Source: Asparagopsis taxiformis (lineage: Eukaryota > Rhodophyta > Florideophyceae > Bonnemaisoniales > Bonnemaisoniaceae). Taken from it: a DNA stretch of 64,000 nt. The stretch lies in assembly GCA_030407315.1 (NCBI GenBank), contig JALQPE010001674.1:1-64000 (forward strand), written 5' to 3'. The notes beneath the pieces were generated by a model. That model had not been told where the DNA came from. It searched no databases and saw only the letters and a list, made by a program, of their open reading frames with translations. A program made the translations under genes and the position numbers. Shown piece by piece: positions 44,262 through 55,300 of the stretch; within the stretch, counting starts at the first letter, position 1, and the number at the start of each line of letters is the position of its first letter.

Positions 44262-44778
44262 CTACTTATCGGAGGAGGAAGAAGCCTTAGAGGCTTTAGC
44301 GGCTTTGAGAGTCTTCTCGATGCCACGGTGGCGACTACCGCGGAGGTGGTTGTCGAACTCGCTCTGGGTGCGAACGATGACACCGCAGGGCTTGCAGACC
44401 TTGAGACCACCTTCCTTGAGGCGTTCGATAGTCTTCTTATGTCTAGAGCGGCTAAAGTGTGCGACTCTAGACTCGGCGGAGTTGAGAAAGACGTTGCAGT
44501 GATGGCACCTCGAGCGGTTTGCCTTCTTGTGAGCGGCGTACTTCTTCTTGTTATCCCTTCCTTCGGCGATGCTATAAGCTTTACGAAAGACCCGGTCTTG
44601 AAGAGACTCCCCCTCGCGACGAAGCCTGGGAGGCTGGTCGTCGGTGCGCGGTTCCACGCGGTCTTCGTCACAGCTAGACACTGCAGAGAGAAGAGAACAA
44701 GAGAGTTAGAAGTTATACCGATCAATACTAAGGTCTAAACCTTGAAATAGACCGAAAGGTGAAAGGTATAAACTTACT
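44262..44778 (-). CDS. Copia2 accessory ORF with two matrin/U1-type zinc fingers (spliced start)
   Basis: Coding exon 44680-44262 (139 aa) after a 97-bp intron 44777-44681 (GTAAGT...CTCTCTGCAG). Exon 1 ends CCACAA and exon 2 begins TGTCTAGC, so splicing produces ATG TCT AGC (MSSCDEDRVE). Fingers: CHHCNVFLNSAESRVAHFSR...H and CKPCGVIVRTQSEFDNHLRG...H. A conserved basic block (RLRREGESLQDRVFRKAYSI) precedes them, and the tail is KASKASSSSDK. The close match to the Copia1 protein outside the fingers, while DNA has drifted, suggests the protein is under selection; that needs a dN/dS test. Confidence 0.8.
44681..44777 (-). other. Intron in Copia2 leader creating the ATG
   Basis: Canonical GTAAGT donor and a pyrimidine tract with CAG acceptor. 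Without splicing the frame has no ATG near the start (it would begin with GTG). Confidence 0.78.
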
Positions 44779-44957
44779 TGTGGAAACCGTTGACAATGAA
44801 ACCAAACGTTCGATGAGTTTATTCGGTGATAGGTAGAGACTATAACGCTATACCGATCAGGACAAGGTCACTGTCTTACAAGAGCAGGACCGAGTTGAGA
44901 AAGGTATAGACTAGCCAATATAAAAGCAAAGGTCGATTCCACTAATTGGGCCTTGAG

Positions 44958-45045
44958 TGGCCCGGTAGCCGAGTCGGTTGGACGGTCCACGGAGATGTGT
45001 AGATCCTTGGTTCGAGTCCCAGCAGCGACGCTGGCCAAACTTTTT
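44958..45045 (+). ncRNA. Antisense tRNA-like pol III unit in Copia2 leader
   Basis: A-box TAGCCGAGTCGG (44966-44977) and B-box GGTTCGAGTCC (45009-45019) match the pol III internal promoter consensus, and a T5 run at 45041-45045 would terminate. A D-arm (CCG...CGG), a T-arm (CTTGG/CCCAG) and GGCC/GGCC acceptor pairs are visible. The anticodon arm is poor, so I call it tRNA-derived, not a tRNA gene. It runs opposite to the retrotransposon. Confidence 0.6.
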
Positions 45046-45417
45046 CCTTCACGCGAACCCCAGATAAAAGAATGATGTCGCCTGATGACGATGACCCGGA
45101 AACGGATGGCAAGATGACAAAGCGTCAGTATGACACAGTGTAGATGACAGGATGTCAGTATCCGTGACAGGATGACACAGTGTCGGCGCGAAGCGGCGAC
45201 AGAGGAGCGCGGCGGCCGAGGAAGAACGCGGTGATGGCCGCGGGAGCGTGGAGGAGACGCTCAGCAAGACCGCGGAAGCGCGGGAAGGCGCAGAACGGAA
45301 GAAGAGCGCGCAAACGAAGAGAAGAGAAAACGAGGCGAGAACGAGACGAAATAGGTAAGAGAACGCCGACGCAAACGACGCACTTACCGAAGCGCGAGAG
45401 ATATTGAGATGACCTAC

Positions 45418-45438
45418 GAGCGCGCTTGGCCCATAACC
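45418..45438 (-). promoter_or_regulatory. Copia2 primer-binding site (internal tRNAi-Met)
   Basis: The plus strand beside the 5' LTR reads AGCGCGCTTGGCCCATAACC, matching the D-arm/anticodon segment of initiator tRNA-Met, as in Copia1. Confidence 0.75.
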
Positions 45439-46054
45439 TGTTGGAACGAATTGGTCGCTTACCGAGCGTTTATTGAATCTGCGAGCTCACTACATTATTT
45501 GTATTCCCGCCGAGGTGCACCGGCGGTGCTAAGGATAGCCTGTTCATGGCTGCTCCAGACAGACTGTCACTGACAGTCTGTCCTGGTAAGCACCCGCTGC
45601 CAATCTGGTACACGTGGGCTTCTCTATCATATCGTCCACACGAGTACACTAATCATAACATTTTCCCTGTGCCATGATGGCAACCCATCCTGGCTTTTCT
45701 AATTACTAATTGAAAGTCTGACAAACAAATTGAAACTTCAGACGCTATTATCTCCATGAAGAAAGGTCGTAGAAGTTTCGGAGAAGTTGCTATCCGACTA
45801 ATTCGGGCACGCTGAACATGATGAGATAGGTTTCGGAGCGCCTAGAGCACTCCTTCTAGGAGGAATCGAGGGTCAAAGTTTTCTCACGTAACTGAGCCCC
45901 TCAGGGCCTATTACAGTGAGTGCTTCAACCGTTTTTCAACGAGGAACACGATGAGCCATATTTCAAGGCTCCTAGAGGAATCCTTCATTGAGATTTTCAC
46001 AGGATATTCTCGAGATTGAGTACTTCAGTTACTGTGATTCAGTTATTCGCAACA
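45439..46054 (-). repeat. Copia2 5' LTR
   Basis: 616 bp, same structure as the 3' LTR; contains an inverted GACAGACTGTC/GACAGTCTGTC pair. Confidence 0.95.
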
Positions 46055-46059
46055 GTATC
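46055..46059 (+). repeat. Copia2 target-site duplication, right
   Basis: GTATC, identical to 39366-39370. Confidence 0.9.
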
Positions 46060-46838
46060 GACGCCTGGATCTGGTAACGTTCCGATCCCGGTGGCCCGTT
46101 GGCGAAACGACGCCCGGCTGCCCGCCCCCACGTATCCTCGGCGGAACGCATGTAGTCGACAACTGCGCGGGCGTCTAGACGATCTTTTGCCAACGTGGCG
46201 AGATCGTCATCCGTGATACCCACGCGGGGCAACGAAGCCCACGCGTGGGTCAGGACGCCTACGTTGAGCGCCACACCGCCACGTGAGGCTGTGCCGACTG
46301 TCCCAGCGGGGTCACCACTCTCCGGCGAGGGATCCTGGCGAGGGGAACGAGGCGAGCCGTCACGACGAGGCACGCCCGTGCGGGCCGCCGCCACAGCACG
46401 ACGCGAACGAGCGGCAGCTGCCATTGCGGCTACACCCATCGACGGGGCCGCGACATCCGGAATGATGGGTGACGAATTCCCCGAGTCGGACGCCGTTGCG
46501 TCATCATCACGTGGGGCATCGGCCCTAGCAGCCTCGGCAGGCGTCACGGAAGCCACCAGGCGAGACGGAGCCATCGGGCGAGACGACGAGGCGACGGCCT
46601 GCGAAGCAACGGCTTGACCCGCCCTAACGGATGGGGCGGGCGCGACGGACCACAGGATAAGCAGAAATAGAGAATATTCCATGGAAAATGCCGTATTGTA
46701 CAGTAGAACTAGTCACCATATTTTAGCGGAACGCCCATCCCCAACGTTTGGATAAGGCCCATCGAAAAAAATGTAAAAAATCATGGGCTGAGACCAGCAC
46801 GGCGATTTTGTTTTACAGTAGGCAGGAACCAAGCAGAA

Positions 46839-47606
46839 CTATGGTGTGGCCGTGAGGTGATGGCTGAACCATGTACGGAAGGACACGTAGGGATGGAAAT
46901 GAACCACGTCCATATATGAGCAGGACGGCGGGTTGACTAGAACGGGCCAAGTCACGCAGGCACGGACTGTTGGAATGGAACCAGTACTGTATATGGGTAT
47001 AGTTAGATATGGGGTGCACCGTGACTGCGATATGTGGTGGAAGGTGCAGAGCGATTCGTAGAAATAAACTATAAAATATAATGGGCACACCGTGACGGTC
47101 CGGTGTCTGAAACCAGGCGTAAGCAGCACTCGCTGAATGGACGGTGACCAAACTATAATTATTGTATTCATTGGAACAATTCCAGAGTAGGTGACTTTTT
47201 GCTTATGGGACGTGACCAAGCTGACTTGTGGAACTGGCCAAACGATAATCTGGAAAGGGACCATTGACTGGGCATGTACGGCCCAAGGCAAAGCGCGGTT
47301 AGTTTCCAAACTACAGTACTGTGTAAAGCCCGGATATATTCTATTATAACACCTGCTCGTGACACTGGTATTATTCCACCGTGGAGCACTGTAATGGGTA
47401 CGGTTCACTTCCACTGGATGTAGTGATTGTACCGTCGGGTTGGCGTGGACCATGTTCACTGGGTAGAGTGGTTGCACCGGTGGGCGCTCTGGGTAGAAAC
47501 TGAAAGGTAGAATGGGCGGCACATTGCACTTTTGCGGAGAAACTGCAGGACGGATAGGTCTGACTGAAACGATATCTAGGTAGAATGGAAATCGGCATAG
47601 GGACAA
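46839..47606 (-). CDS. Unrecognised 255-residue ORF in X' subterminal region
   Basis: An open frame starting MSLCRFPFYLDIVSVRPIRP with two 16-residue units (P-V-Q-P-L-Y-P-V-N-M type) encoded by the 48-bp repeats. In the left copy of X the same frame has an extra repeat unit and one stop codon (at about 26202-26204). The frame overlaps DNA that looks like transposase-binding subterminal repeats, so I favour chance openness. No known domain. Confidence 0.2.
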   Translation of the reverse strand: MSLCRFPFYLDIVSVRPIRPAVSPQKCNVPPILPFSFYPERPPVQPLYPVNMVHANPTVQSLHPVEVNRTHYSAPRWNNTSVTSRCYNRIYPGFTQYCSLETNRALPWAVHAQSMVPFQIIVWPVPQVSLVTSHKQKVTYSGIVPMNTIIIVWSPSIQRVLLTPGFRHRTVTVCPLYFIVYFYESLCTFHHISQSRCTPYLTIPIYSTGSIPTVRACVTWPVLVNPPSCSYMDVVHFHPYVSFRTWFSHHLTATP

Positions 47607-48988
47607 CGAATTAGACTAGGTTGCAGCCAGTAGCGGGTACGCAAGATTTACGATATGGTGTAGTGGATATGGAATAGGTAAATGGGCAGCTAACGCCAAA
47701 AGTTTAACGACATGAAGATCATCTGTACACTGCACTACGGAACTATGAACTATGCCACCATGGCAGATACTAAACGGCAAAACACCAGCTCTACATAAAG
47801 TAACTACAAATACATATAGGCATGAAAAGAGAGATGAGGGGAAGCCAGAAATTTCTGTTGGCACCTGGAAGTAAAGGAATAGATAAATCAATGGTTAGTG
47901 CTAGGAATGTAATTTCATCAACGCTAGAAGCATGATTAGAAGCGAGAGAACATACCGTTGATAGTGGAGCCAGAGCTTGAGTAAGCGGATTGTAGAGAAC
48001 CCAGGAACTTCTGCTGGCACATAGATGGAAAGAAGTGGATGACACAGTGGTTAGTGCTGGAAACGGTATGCCAAAAGCTCGATTAGAAGTGAGAAAACGT
48101 AGTAATGACAGTAGCCCTGGAGAACGACGAAACAGAAAGTAGGAAAGGCAGAAAAGTATGTTAGCAGAAGAACAACGAAGAACCGCAGAAAAAGAGAATG
48201 GGAGGAATGGCTAAAAGACTAAATGAGCAGGAAAACCTTATCGTAGGATGGAGGCAGCGGGGCACAATCACATCCGTAGGGATGTGATTGCACTCCGCCG
48301 CCCCATCCTGCGTAGGTGGTGTGCTCCGAGCGACAGGTGCTGGCGATGTTGCCCGGCGTGACGCAAGGCTTAAATACTGCTGCAGAGTGAGCCCAGAGGT
48401 CGCGTATTTCACTTGCGTAGTGAGAAAGCGCGCGCTTTTCGTACTGACAAATCAGAAACAAATCATCGATGATCTATGAACACGTCATGGACACGTCATG
48501 GACTCGAGATGGACTCGTCATGAATACGTAATGGAATAGAACACTAGGTAGTGTTCTATTTCATTACAGCTGGCGTGGAGCTGCAGGCGTGTGAGCGGAA
48601 ACGTGTATTGCAGGCTGAGGAGCCAATGATGATAAAATTAGAAAAAAATGACTAGTTACTGCAGTAAAAAGTGATCTAGGAAGATGCATTTGGTAGATCA
48701 GTTTTTACTGCAGTAAAAGAAACCTAATTTTACTTTAATTTTATTGTGGTACGTTCCGCCCTGAGGATGCTGGTTCATGCTTGAGGCAGTTCAAAGAAAG
48801 GATAAGCTCTGGAAGAAGCATGAATGGTATAGACGAGGAATTAGAGATGGTTACATAGAATAGAACATAGAGTCTCACAGGTTTTGGGACAAGGGACATA
48901 AGTATGGCCAATGTCAAGGTGGATGTATGTGACGGAAACGCTACAATATGAGGAAGTTTGTTTACGGGAAGTAATATGGTAGAAAATC

Positions 48989-49678
48989 TTATGTACTAGA
49001 CCCTAGAGTATCATGCAGTCCTTGGCGGATATCCATCTGCTCTTGCAAAAATAGAGAAGGAACCACCATCCATAAACGAAGGACCTCCATGCGTAATTCC
49101 TCCATTCGAAGTGCCTTGCTCCACAGAACATAATGAAGGGCTACAATTGTGGAGGAGACCAACCTTACGAACCCCTGAAGTGAGAGGGAGAAACCAGGAG
49201 CCGGAATCGGTGTTCGGAGCAAACGTAGTGGGGGAGGACTTCTGCTTGATAACTGGAAGAACAATAGCGTGTGGTGGAGACAGGTTTTCCTCGTGAGATT
49301 CGTGTATGCAAACGTTTCCGGTGAAGCAATGTTTCCATCAATAGTCAGGTCAAACACGGTGGTAACAGCCCAAAAAGAAGGCGAACAGGTCTTCTGTAGA
49401 ATTCTAGAAGACGGGGAAGCTGAGTAGCAAGCTTGTACTACACATCCAGAAGCTATTTCTTGTGGCTTTGAAAAGTCCCGAGACGCAGCAGAGGGCGAAG
49501 CTGCACAGGCAGGGTGGGCAGAACTGAGACGTGCTGCCTTGCAAGGTTTTCCACGAAGCATGACTGCATCCGAATTCTGCCCACAGGAAAAATCCTGCTG
49601 TGGTAATGAAGAGGGAACTCTTGTCCACGAGTAATATGAATATGGAGAAGAGAAGAATGGTAAAGAAGACCTATTCAA
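48989..49678 (-). pseudogene. Transposase C-terminal tail of X' (shifted frame)
   Basis: Counterpart of 23681-24349. It begins the same (MNRSSLPFFSSPYSYYSWT), but a small indel after NIASP moves it to another frame, so the DGYPPR ending of the X copy is lost. Confidence 0.6.
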
Positions 49679-49732
49679 ATGTTCGAGAAGGGGTTCTTGA
49701 CAGACTTCATGCAGCGTACTAGCCGGGAGGTT

Positions 49733-49975
49733 CTACATGGATTTACAGTGCTCCCGTCCGAATAGAACACGAAGGAGAAACCGTTTAGAACGTTGTCTCT
49801 CCACAGATGCTGGAGTAGAATTGGAGAAACTTTTCAAAGCAAGATGGAGGCTTCCTTTCCAATAGTTTCCGAGTGCCGCTAACATAGCATCCAACTGTCT
49901 GTCAGCACCTCCGGAACGCTCTAGACCTCGTTTCATTTGTTGATGTGTTGCTTCGAATGATAGCTCAGCTACCTG
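49733..49975 (-). pseudogene. Transposase 3' fragment of X', cut by CACTA2
   Basis: Reads QVAELSFEATHQQMKRGLER, matching the X transposase near its C-terminus, then stops at TAG where X has GAG (KSM-stop versus KSMENLP). The upstream part is displaced by CACTA2 at 49976. Confidence 0.85.
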
Positions 49976-50240
49976 CACTACGGTGTTGAAAAGGGGGCCT
50001 CAGGCAGTACGGTGAGACAGTGATTTTTACTGTCTGAGACAGTAAAAATCACTATGCGGCAAATGAAAATTAATGCCACACTTGGAGACAGTGATTTGCA
50101 CTGTCTGGCAGACAGTAAAAAACACTGTCTCACCGTACTGTCTGAGGCAGTGAATGGAGACAGTAAAAATTAATGATTTATTCAATAGTTGGATATGATG
50201 TAATTTACTGTACTGGGCAGTGTTGGCGGATAGTGTTTTG
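49976..50240. repeat. CACTA2 left terminus and subterminal ACAGT repeats
   Basis: 13-bp terminus identical to that of CACTA1 followed by GACAGT/ACTGTC repeats and TTTTTACTGTCTGAGACAG palindromes, with a ~30-bp internal deletion relative to CACTA1. Confidence 0.85.
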
Positions 50241-50305
50241 TATTGGCCAAGGCAACATGGCCAGATAGTGAAATACGCTGCCTGGGACAATAGATGGAAC
50301 CAACA

Positions 50306-50585
50306 CGGTGCACTGTTCTGGGCAGTACCTGGAGACAGTGATTTTCACTGTCCTGGGCAGCACCTGGAGACAGTGATTTTCACTGTCCTGGGCAGCACCT
50401 GTAGACAGTATTTCGTGCTGCCCTGGGCAGCACCTGTAGACAGTACTTTGTACTGCCCTGGGCAGCACCTGTAGACAGTACTTTGTGCTGCCCTGGGCAG
50501 CACCTGGAGACAGTATTTTGTGCTGCCCTGGGCAGCACCTGGAGACAGTGTTTCGTGCTGCCCTGGGCAGCACCTGAAGACAGTA
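50306..50585. repeat. 35-bp subterminal minisatellite, short allele
   Basis: About eight units of the 35-bp repeat described for CACTA1. The difference in unit number explains most of the length offset between the two elements. Confidence 0.88.
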
Positions 50586-52384
50586 AAAGTAGTGTCCTGA
50601 TATAGTAAAATTCGGTGTCTGGGAGTGGTGGATGAGATGGAGCGTCACGCTGTCGTGGGCATCTTTTTGGGGTAGAGGGAGGCAGTTCTAGCGCTATGAG
50701 GATGGGCATGGACGGTATCTACTTGGAAATGGACAGAATAGTACGGCTAGGAATTTTTATTTCGTAGTGACTATGAGCTAGCGAGAGGTATACGCGGTAG
50801 GATAGGTAGCAGTCTAAGAGGGTGCGATATGGGAAGCTTCACTCTGGATTTGTTTATTTGCGCAGGCTACATTGAGAATAAACAATCCCTATGTTAAAAA
50901 TGCTACTACAACTAACACCATTCCGACGAGTAAAACTAAAACTACTAGAAAAGTCTAGAAATCTATCAACTGATTGAGCTGCATGAATAAGCTAGGAAAT
51001 GAAGAGAAGAAGAAAAAATGATGTAGAGAAAGGAAACAAGTTAGTGACGTTGAATTGGAGAGGGAAATTGATGGTGATTAGGAGACTAACGTACCTTAAC
51101 AAATACCATTGCATCCCAAATTGAGATATGTACTCACAGGCAGAAAAGAAAAGTAGTGGAGAAGTGGTAAGAGAGAAAGATAAATGAAAGTAGAAGTGGA
51201 ACACTCACCGACTGGAAACCTGAGAAAGAGAAAACAAATAGAAAACTGGGTTAGTGGCGTGAGTTGTGGAAACGTACCATCATGGTTCATATCCGTCGGA
51301 GACAAAGCAACAACTTTGGCCTTGGGAGCCGTATTGATGATCTAAAACTTACGCTTTGGAAGCAGTTTAGATGATCTATACGGCTTCCACGGCCAGGGTT
51401 GTTGCTTTGCTTCCGACGGATATGAAGATGGAAACAGGGATCTCCAGAATCTGTTGTTTAAGTAGCACTCTGCGGGCGGAAATGACGTGTAGGAGAACAA
51501 TAGAGGGATGAGTTTGAAACGGAGCGGTGCGATGGGAGGCCCAGAAAAACGATACCTAGGGTGCGAATTACGCTTTGAAGCACATGACCTGGCAGAACAG
51601 GCGCAAAATTATTGTATCTTCTACCGCCTTCTCTAGTCTATAATGACGTCATCACTACAGAAATATAGGAAAAACACTAGCATATGGGGCCTAAAGGAAA
51701 GGGTGAGGCGAGGAGTAGGAAAAATGGCGCCCTTTCCTGGACAAGGAGTCCGCGCTTCCAGTGATGATGTGGACGGTATATATCGATGACGTCATTGCAT
51801 GCTCTGAGCACACTTGGCAGGCAGTCAAAGCGGGCCACGTGGATGTGGGCGGCTAGGAAACAGCAGTGTGGGAGAAATTTTATAATTTTCATGTTGCAAG
51901 CGAGCAGTGAATCTGCATTGCAATATATAAATTTATGCTAATTTAAGATATCACACCGAGTACGATTCAACGAGAGATTGTGCTTCCAACTTGTAAATAG
52001 GGCCGAAAATGTGGTAGAGTATACGAGTAGGAAGTACGTTTATGAGAAAATCAGATTCAGTATTAGTGCCTAGAGCATCACTGCGAAATAAACGGCCGTT
52101 TTCCGGAAATGGATACATCTTGGTTGGGTTTGTGGTTAGGGAATGCGATACAAGATAGCAAAACGATGTTGAGTCCGGATGAAATAGCAATCAATGTGTA
52201 TAAAGAAATGAGCATAGGACAAAGAATTGTGGTGAACCAGTTCATTGGATCGAATGAAACCCTGGAAAGGTTTCGTAACGGTTAAAAGTAATACTGTATT
52301 GAGATAGTAGTCATGTCGTAGAAGTTTAGAGTTGTATTCTATGCAACAAAACTGAGCGAAGAAGAAAAGAACAAAAACATCAAG
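50586..52384. other. CACTA2 5' non-coding region
   Basis: Collinear with CACTA1 776-2470. Contains the long hairpin at 51284-51424. Probably includes the transposase promoter, but no core element is certain. Confidence 0.55.
51284..51424. repeat. Long imperfect hairpin, CACTA2 copy
   Basis: Same structure as 1472-1612. Most substitutions fall in the left arm near the loop. Confidence 0.65.
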
Positions 52385-55300
52385 ATGGCTCCGAGACGGA
52401 CTCCTATTCGAAAGAAAACCACAAGTCGTAGGACAAAGGCGAGATTCGATTCACTCAATGTGGCCAGTCCCAGTAAACAGCTTCCTGGGAAACTGCAGGG
52501 AGAAATCCGCAGCAGTGATGCAGCCTGCATGAACAAAGAAATCCCGAGAGGTAATGAGTTACGACGTGAGTGTACCATAGATGACCTATTGGAGTCCCCA
52601 ATCCCTATGGGTGACACAATAGAAGGTTGTATTGATGTGTACAGCAACAACGATGAAGCTGGAAGTGACATCTACATAGCATCGAGCACGCTAATGGAAT
52701 CGGAAGAAGCAACCGGACGAGGTTCTGATTCTATTTCAACTGGAGGCCCGATAGACCCAAATGCTGGGGATGAAGCATGTGGTGATTTCAAGGCACTACT
52801 ACGATGGCCTGCAATGTATGGGGCTCTTCAGCTGAGTGGAACTCAAAGAATGACAAGAGCCCACTATGAAGGTACCCTGTTCGGAATGAATTTCCGCAGA
52901 GATCCAAGTGAGCATGTCCCGTCGGACTCTGTGATGCGACAGAAGATACTACCATTCTTGAGGAAACACTGCTATGCAAAGAGCTGTGACATCGAGTTTC
53001 CGATAGACCTTCGAAAGAGCGGAGCAAGAGCTGCACAGCATCGAGGTGCAGTAGGAACCCGTGGAACAACAGATGACAGAGACAATTGTGGAGGAATGGC
53101 GAAAGTTCTTATTGTACTCCCAAGCACATGGGCTCTGAAAGATGTCCAGACTCGACCAATCTTTAAAGCATTCCGCAGTGATGCGAACAATCGAAGCTCG
53201 GAAGGAGAAAAATCAACCGCAGAGTGCAGCATTGAAGATTCGTTCATTGCAAAGTGCAGGAGGGGTGTTTTGAGCGACCCATTCGTTCGCACAGCAGTCG
53301 TTCCCATTGACAGCGATGGGAAAAAGGGTTTGAAGCACATTTATGTACCTGATGGAACAGCAATTTGAATCCGATGTCATCCAGGAGCTCGTCAGGTTGC
53401 CGTCATCGAAAGAGCAAAAGGGTTCAGGAAGAATGACAGAGATGGTGGGAAACCGAAGAGGAGAAGAGTGGCGGTTACGTCGTTGTGGGAACTTCATGCT
53501 AGGACCATAGTTACCTATGAGGCTCGACACGACGGTGAGCATGATGTGCATGTCGAAAAATATCTGCAGCCGCGAATGTCACATCTATTGGAATGGGAGA
53601 GGCAGCATGCTCTGCGAGCGATATCGCAATGTGTAATCGGAGCAGGAGCCAAGGGAAAAGGAACACGAGCTGGGGACGTGATAACCGTTCTATTACCAAT
53701 TGGAATGGAAGAGGGTGATATTGTTCCACACGTCGTATTGGTGAACAGGTATTTGAAAGAGCAGGTCGGAGAAGCATCCACCATGTTACTTTGCTTTTCA
53801 CCGGGCGCGAGCTTTGCTGAAGCCAGAAACCCGCCCGATGGACTAGGAAGCCCCAACTATGAAGAAATTCGTGTTTCAGGGGTGTTCTCGGATGGTTTCA
53901 GAGACCACAGGTCGCAACGGCACCCAGCGTCTCCGCGAGAAGATGCACCATGTTGGGGAAAGCTGGAGGATGGTCGAAACTACTTTGTTTACCGATTTCT
54001 CCTTTACACGGATGACTTTGAACCATTCACAAGCAGGAAGGGAAGTTTTGGTGGATGCTATATGTTACCTCTCAATCTACCGCCTCGGAAAAGGGGAAGC
54101 TACCAAGCGGTTCGAGTGATTGGTTTGCCACCTCCGGGAGTGTCCACAAATTGTGTATTGCGATATATCGTTCAAGATATAGTGCGAGGAAGCACAGAGG
54201 GTTTCCCAACGAAAAATGCAGAGGGAGAAGATGTTGTGGTATTTCTAGACCCAGTGGGGAGCATTGGAGACTATCCTGCAGTTTCACATACCCTGGATGT
54301 TCTGGGACACACATCAAACTCTCCGTGCCACATCTGCAGTTTCCGCAAATATGACCTGAGCAGTACTGGTGGCACGAAGAATGCATACACTTCGGTAGTG
54401 AACGGGCAAACATCGACGCATGCCAGGAGCAAGTATCGGAATGCATCGACACGTAAGGATGCCACAGAAACCCAGCTTCGCACTCTCGGACTGGCTGCAG
54501 AAGAAGGGGAAGATTTACCATTTCATGTCCTGAGCACTTCCTTGGAAGCAGTGCAGGAAGAAGTACCGAAGACGGAAAACGGAGTTTCAGTTGTCCCAGC
54601 AATTTTTGACCCGTACCGTTCCGCAGTGATAGCACCTGACCATCTTTGTCTGGACTGGCACAAGATGTACTGAACGCTTGTATTTCAGCTGCCAGCCCAC
54701 GAATTCGAGAGGTAGCTGAATTGCAAATTCTGGGCGCTCTGAAGAATTTCAGGATGGGAAGGAAGAACCGTTTATTTGGAACCAACAATCTGCTTTCCAT
54801 GAACATGAGTGACATATTCAGTGTGCTGCTGATAGCACCTATGGCATTCGAAAACGCAGCTCGAATGATGGATGGGAAAGGGGAAGGTCATCGTGAAAAA
54901 TTTGATGGGGCCGTCAAACTAGTAGTGATGTTTCAGAAGCTGGTTTCGTGTATTAGTTTCATGCCCGTATGGTGGAAAGACGGTCCACATGAAGTAGAGA
55001 CGGCTGACGGAGAAGGTGGCAGGAATGAATACATTCTGGGAAGAACCGTAGACTACGTGGAGACGTTGAATGAGTATTGTCGGAAAGTGAAGGGAGCAGG
55101 AGCACATTTCGACAAGCCGAATGTTCATCGTCTCGTCGAGTTTTGTGTTCATACGCTTCCTGCTTACGGCTCTGTGAAGCACGTGCAGGAGCTTATATTC
55201 GAACGGATGCATCAGCCGCTGAAGAAAGGTGTGAGAATGTCCAATCACCAAAGCGAACAGCTTTCAGCGCTGGAATTAGTTCTTGCGGATGACTGGCAGA

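Larger units (their letters stand above)
39371..46054 (-). mobile_element. Copia2 LTR retrotransposon
   Basis: 616-bp LTRs (TGTTG...CAACA) flanked by a perfect 5-bp duplication GTATC. It has the same gene order as Copia1 and is clearly related in every coding region, but its LTR sequence is different. gag-pol has one nonsense codon and two 1-nt shifts, so it is recent but not intact. Confidence 0.95.
37867..46650 (-). pseudogene. Long Gypsy-associated ORF of unknown function, split by Copia2
   Basis: The minus-strand frame runs 46650-46060, is interrupted by Copia2 plus one GTATC copy, and continues at about 39370-37867. Across the empty site the frame is exactly continuous (...YQIQASI then RCDRSWLRDV...), about 700 codons in all. 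The start is lost at the X junction. The N-terminal part is Ala/Arg/Ser-rich and disordered; the middle looks globular (ITDDDLATLAKDRLDARAVV, LPRVVHYFTDAV, ERFLMAVDIEDAAMLACSLF); the tail is Gly/Arg/Pro/Tyr-rich like an RNA-binding tail. I do not recognise the family. Its composition matches the Gypsy fragments. It runs toward the plus-strand chromodomain fragment, so it may be a gag-like protein of another copy or an antisense extra ORF. Confidence 0.55.
46650..49975 (-). mobile_element. X', inverted partial copy of transposon X
   Basis: Reverse complement of 23385-26804. It ends at CCACAGG on the left, next to the long Gypsy-associated ORF, and is cut on the right by CACTA2 inside the transposase gene. 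The rest of X' should lie beyond the far end of CACTA2, outside the window. Confidence 0.88.
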
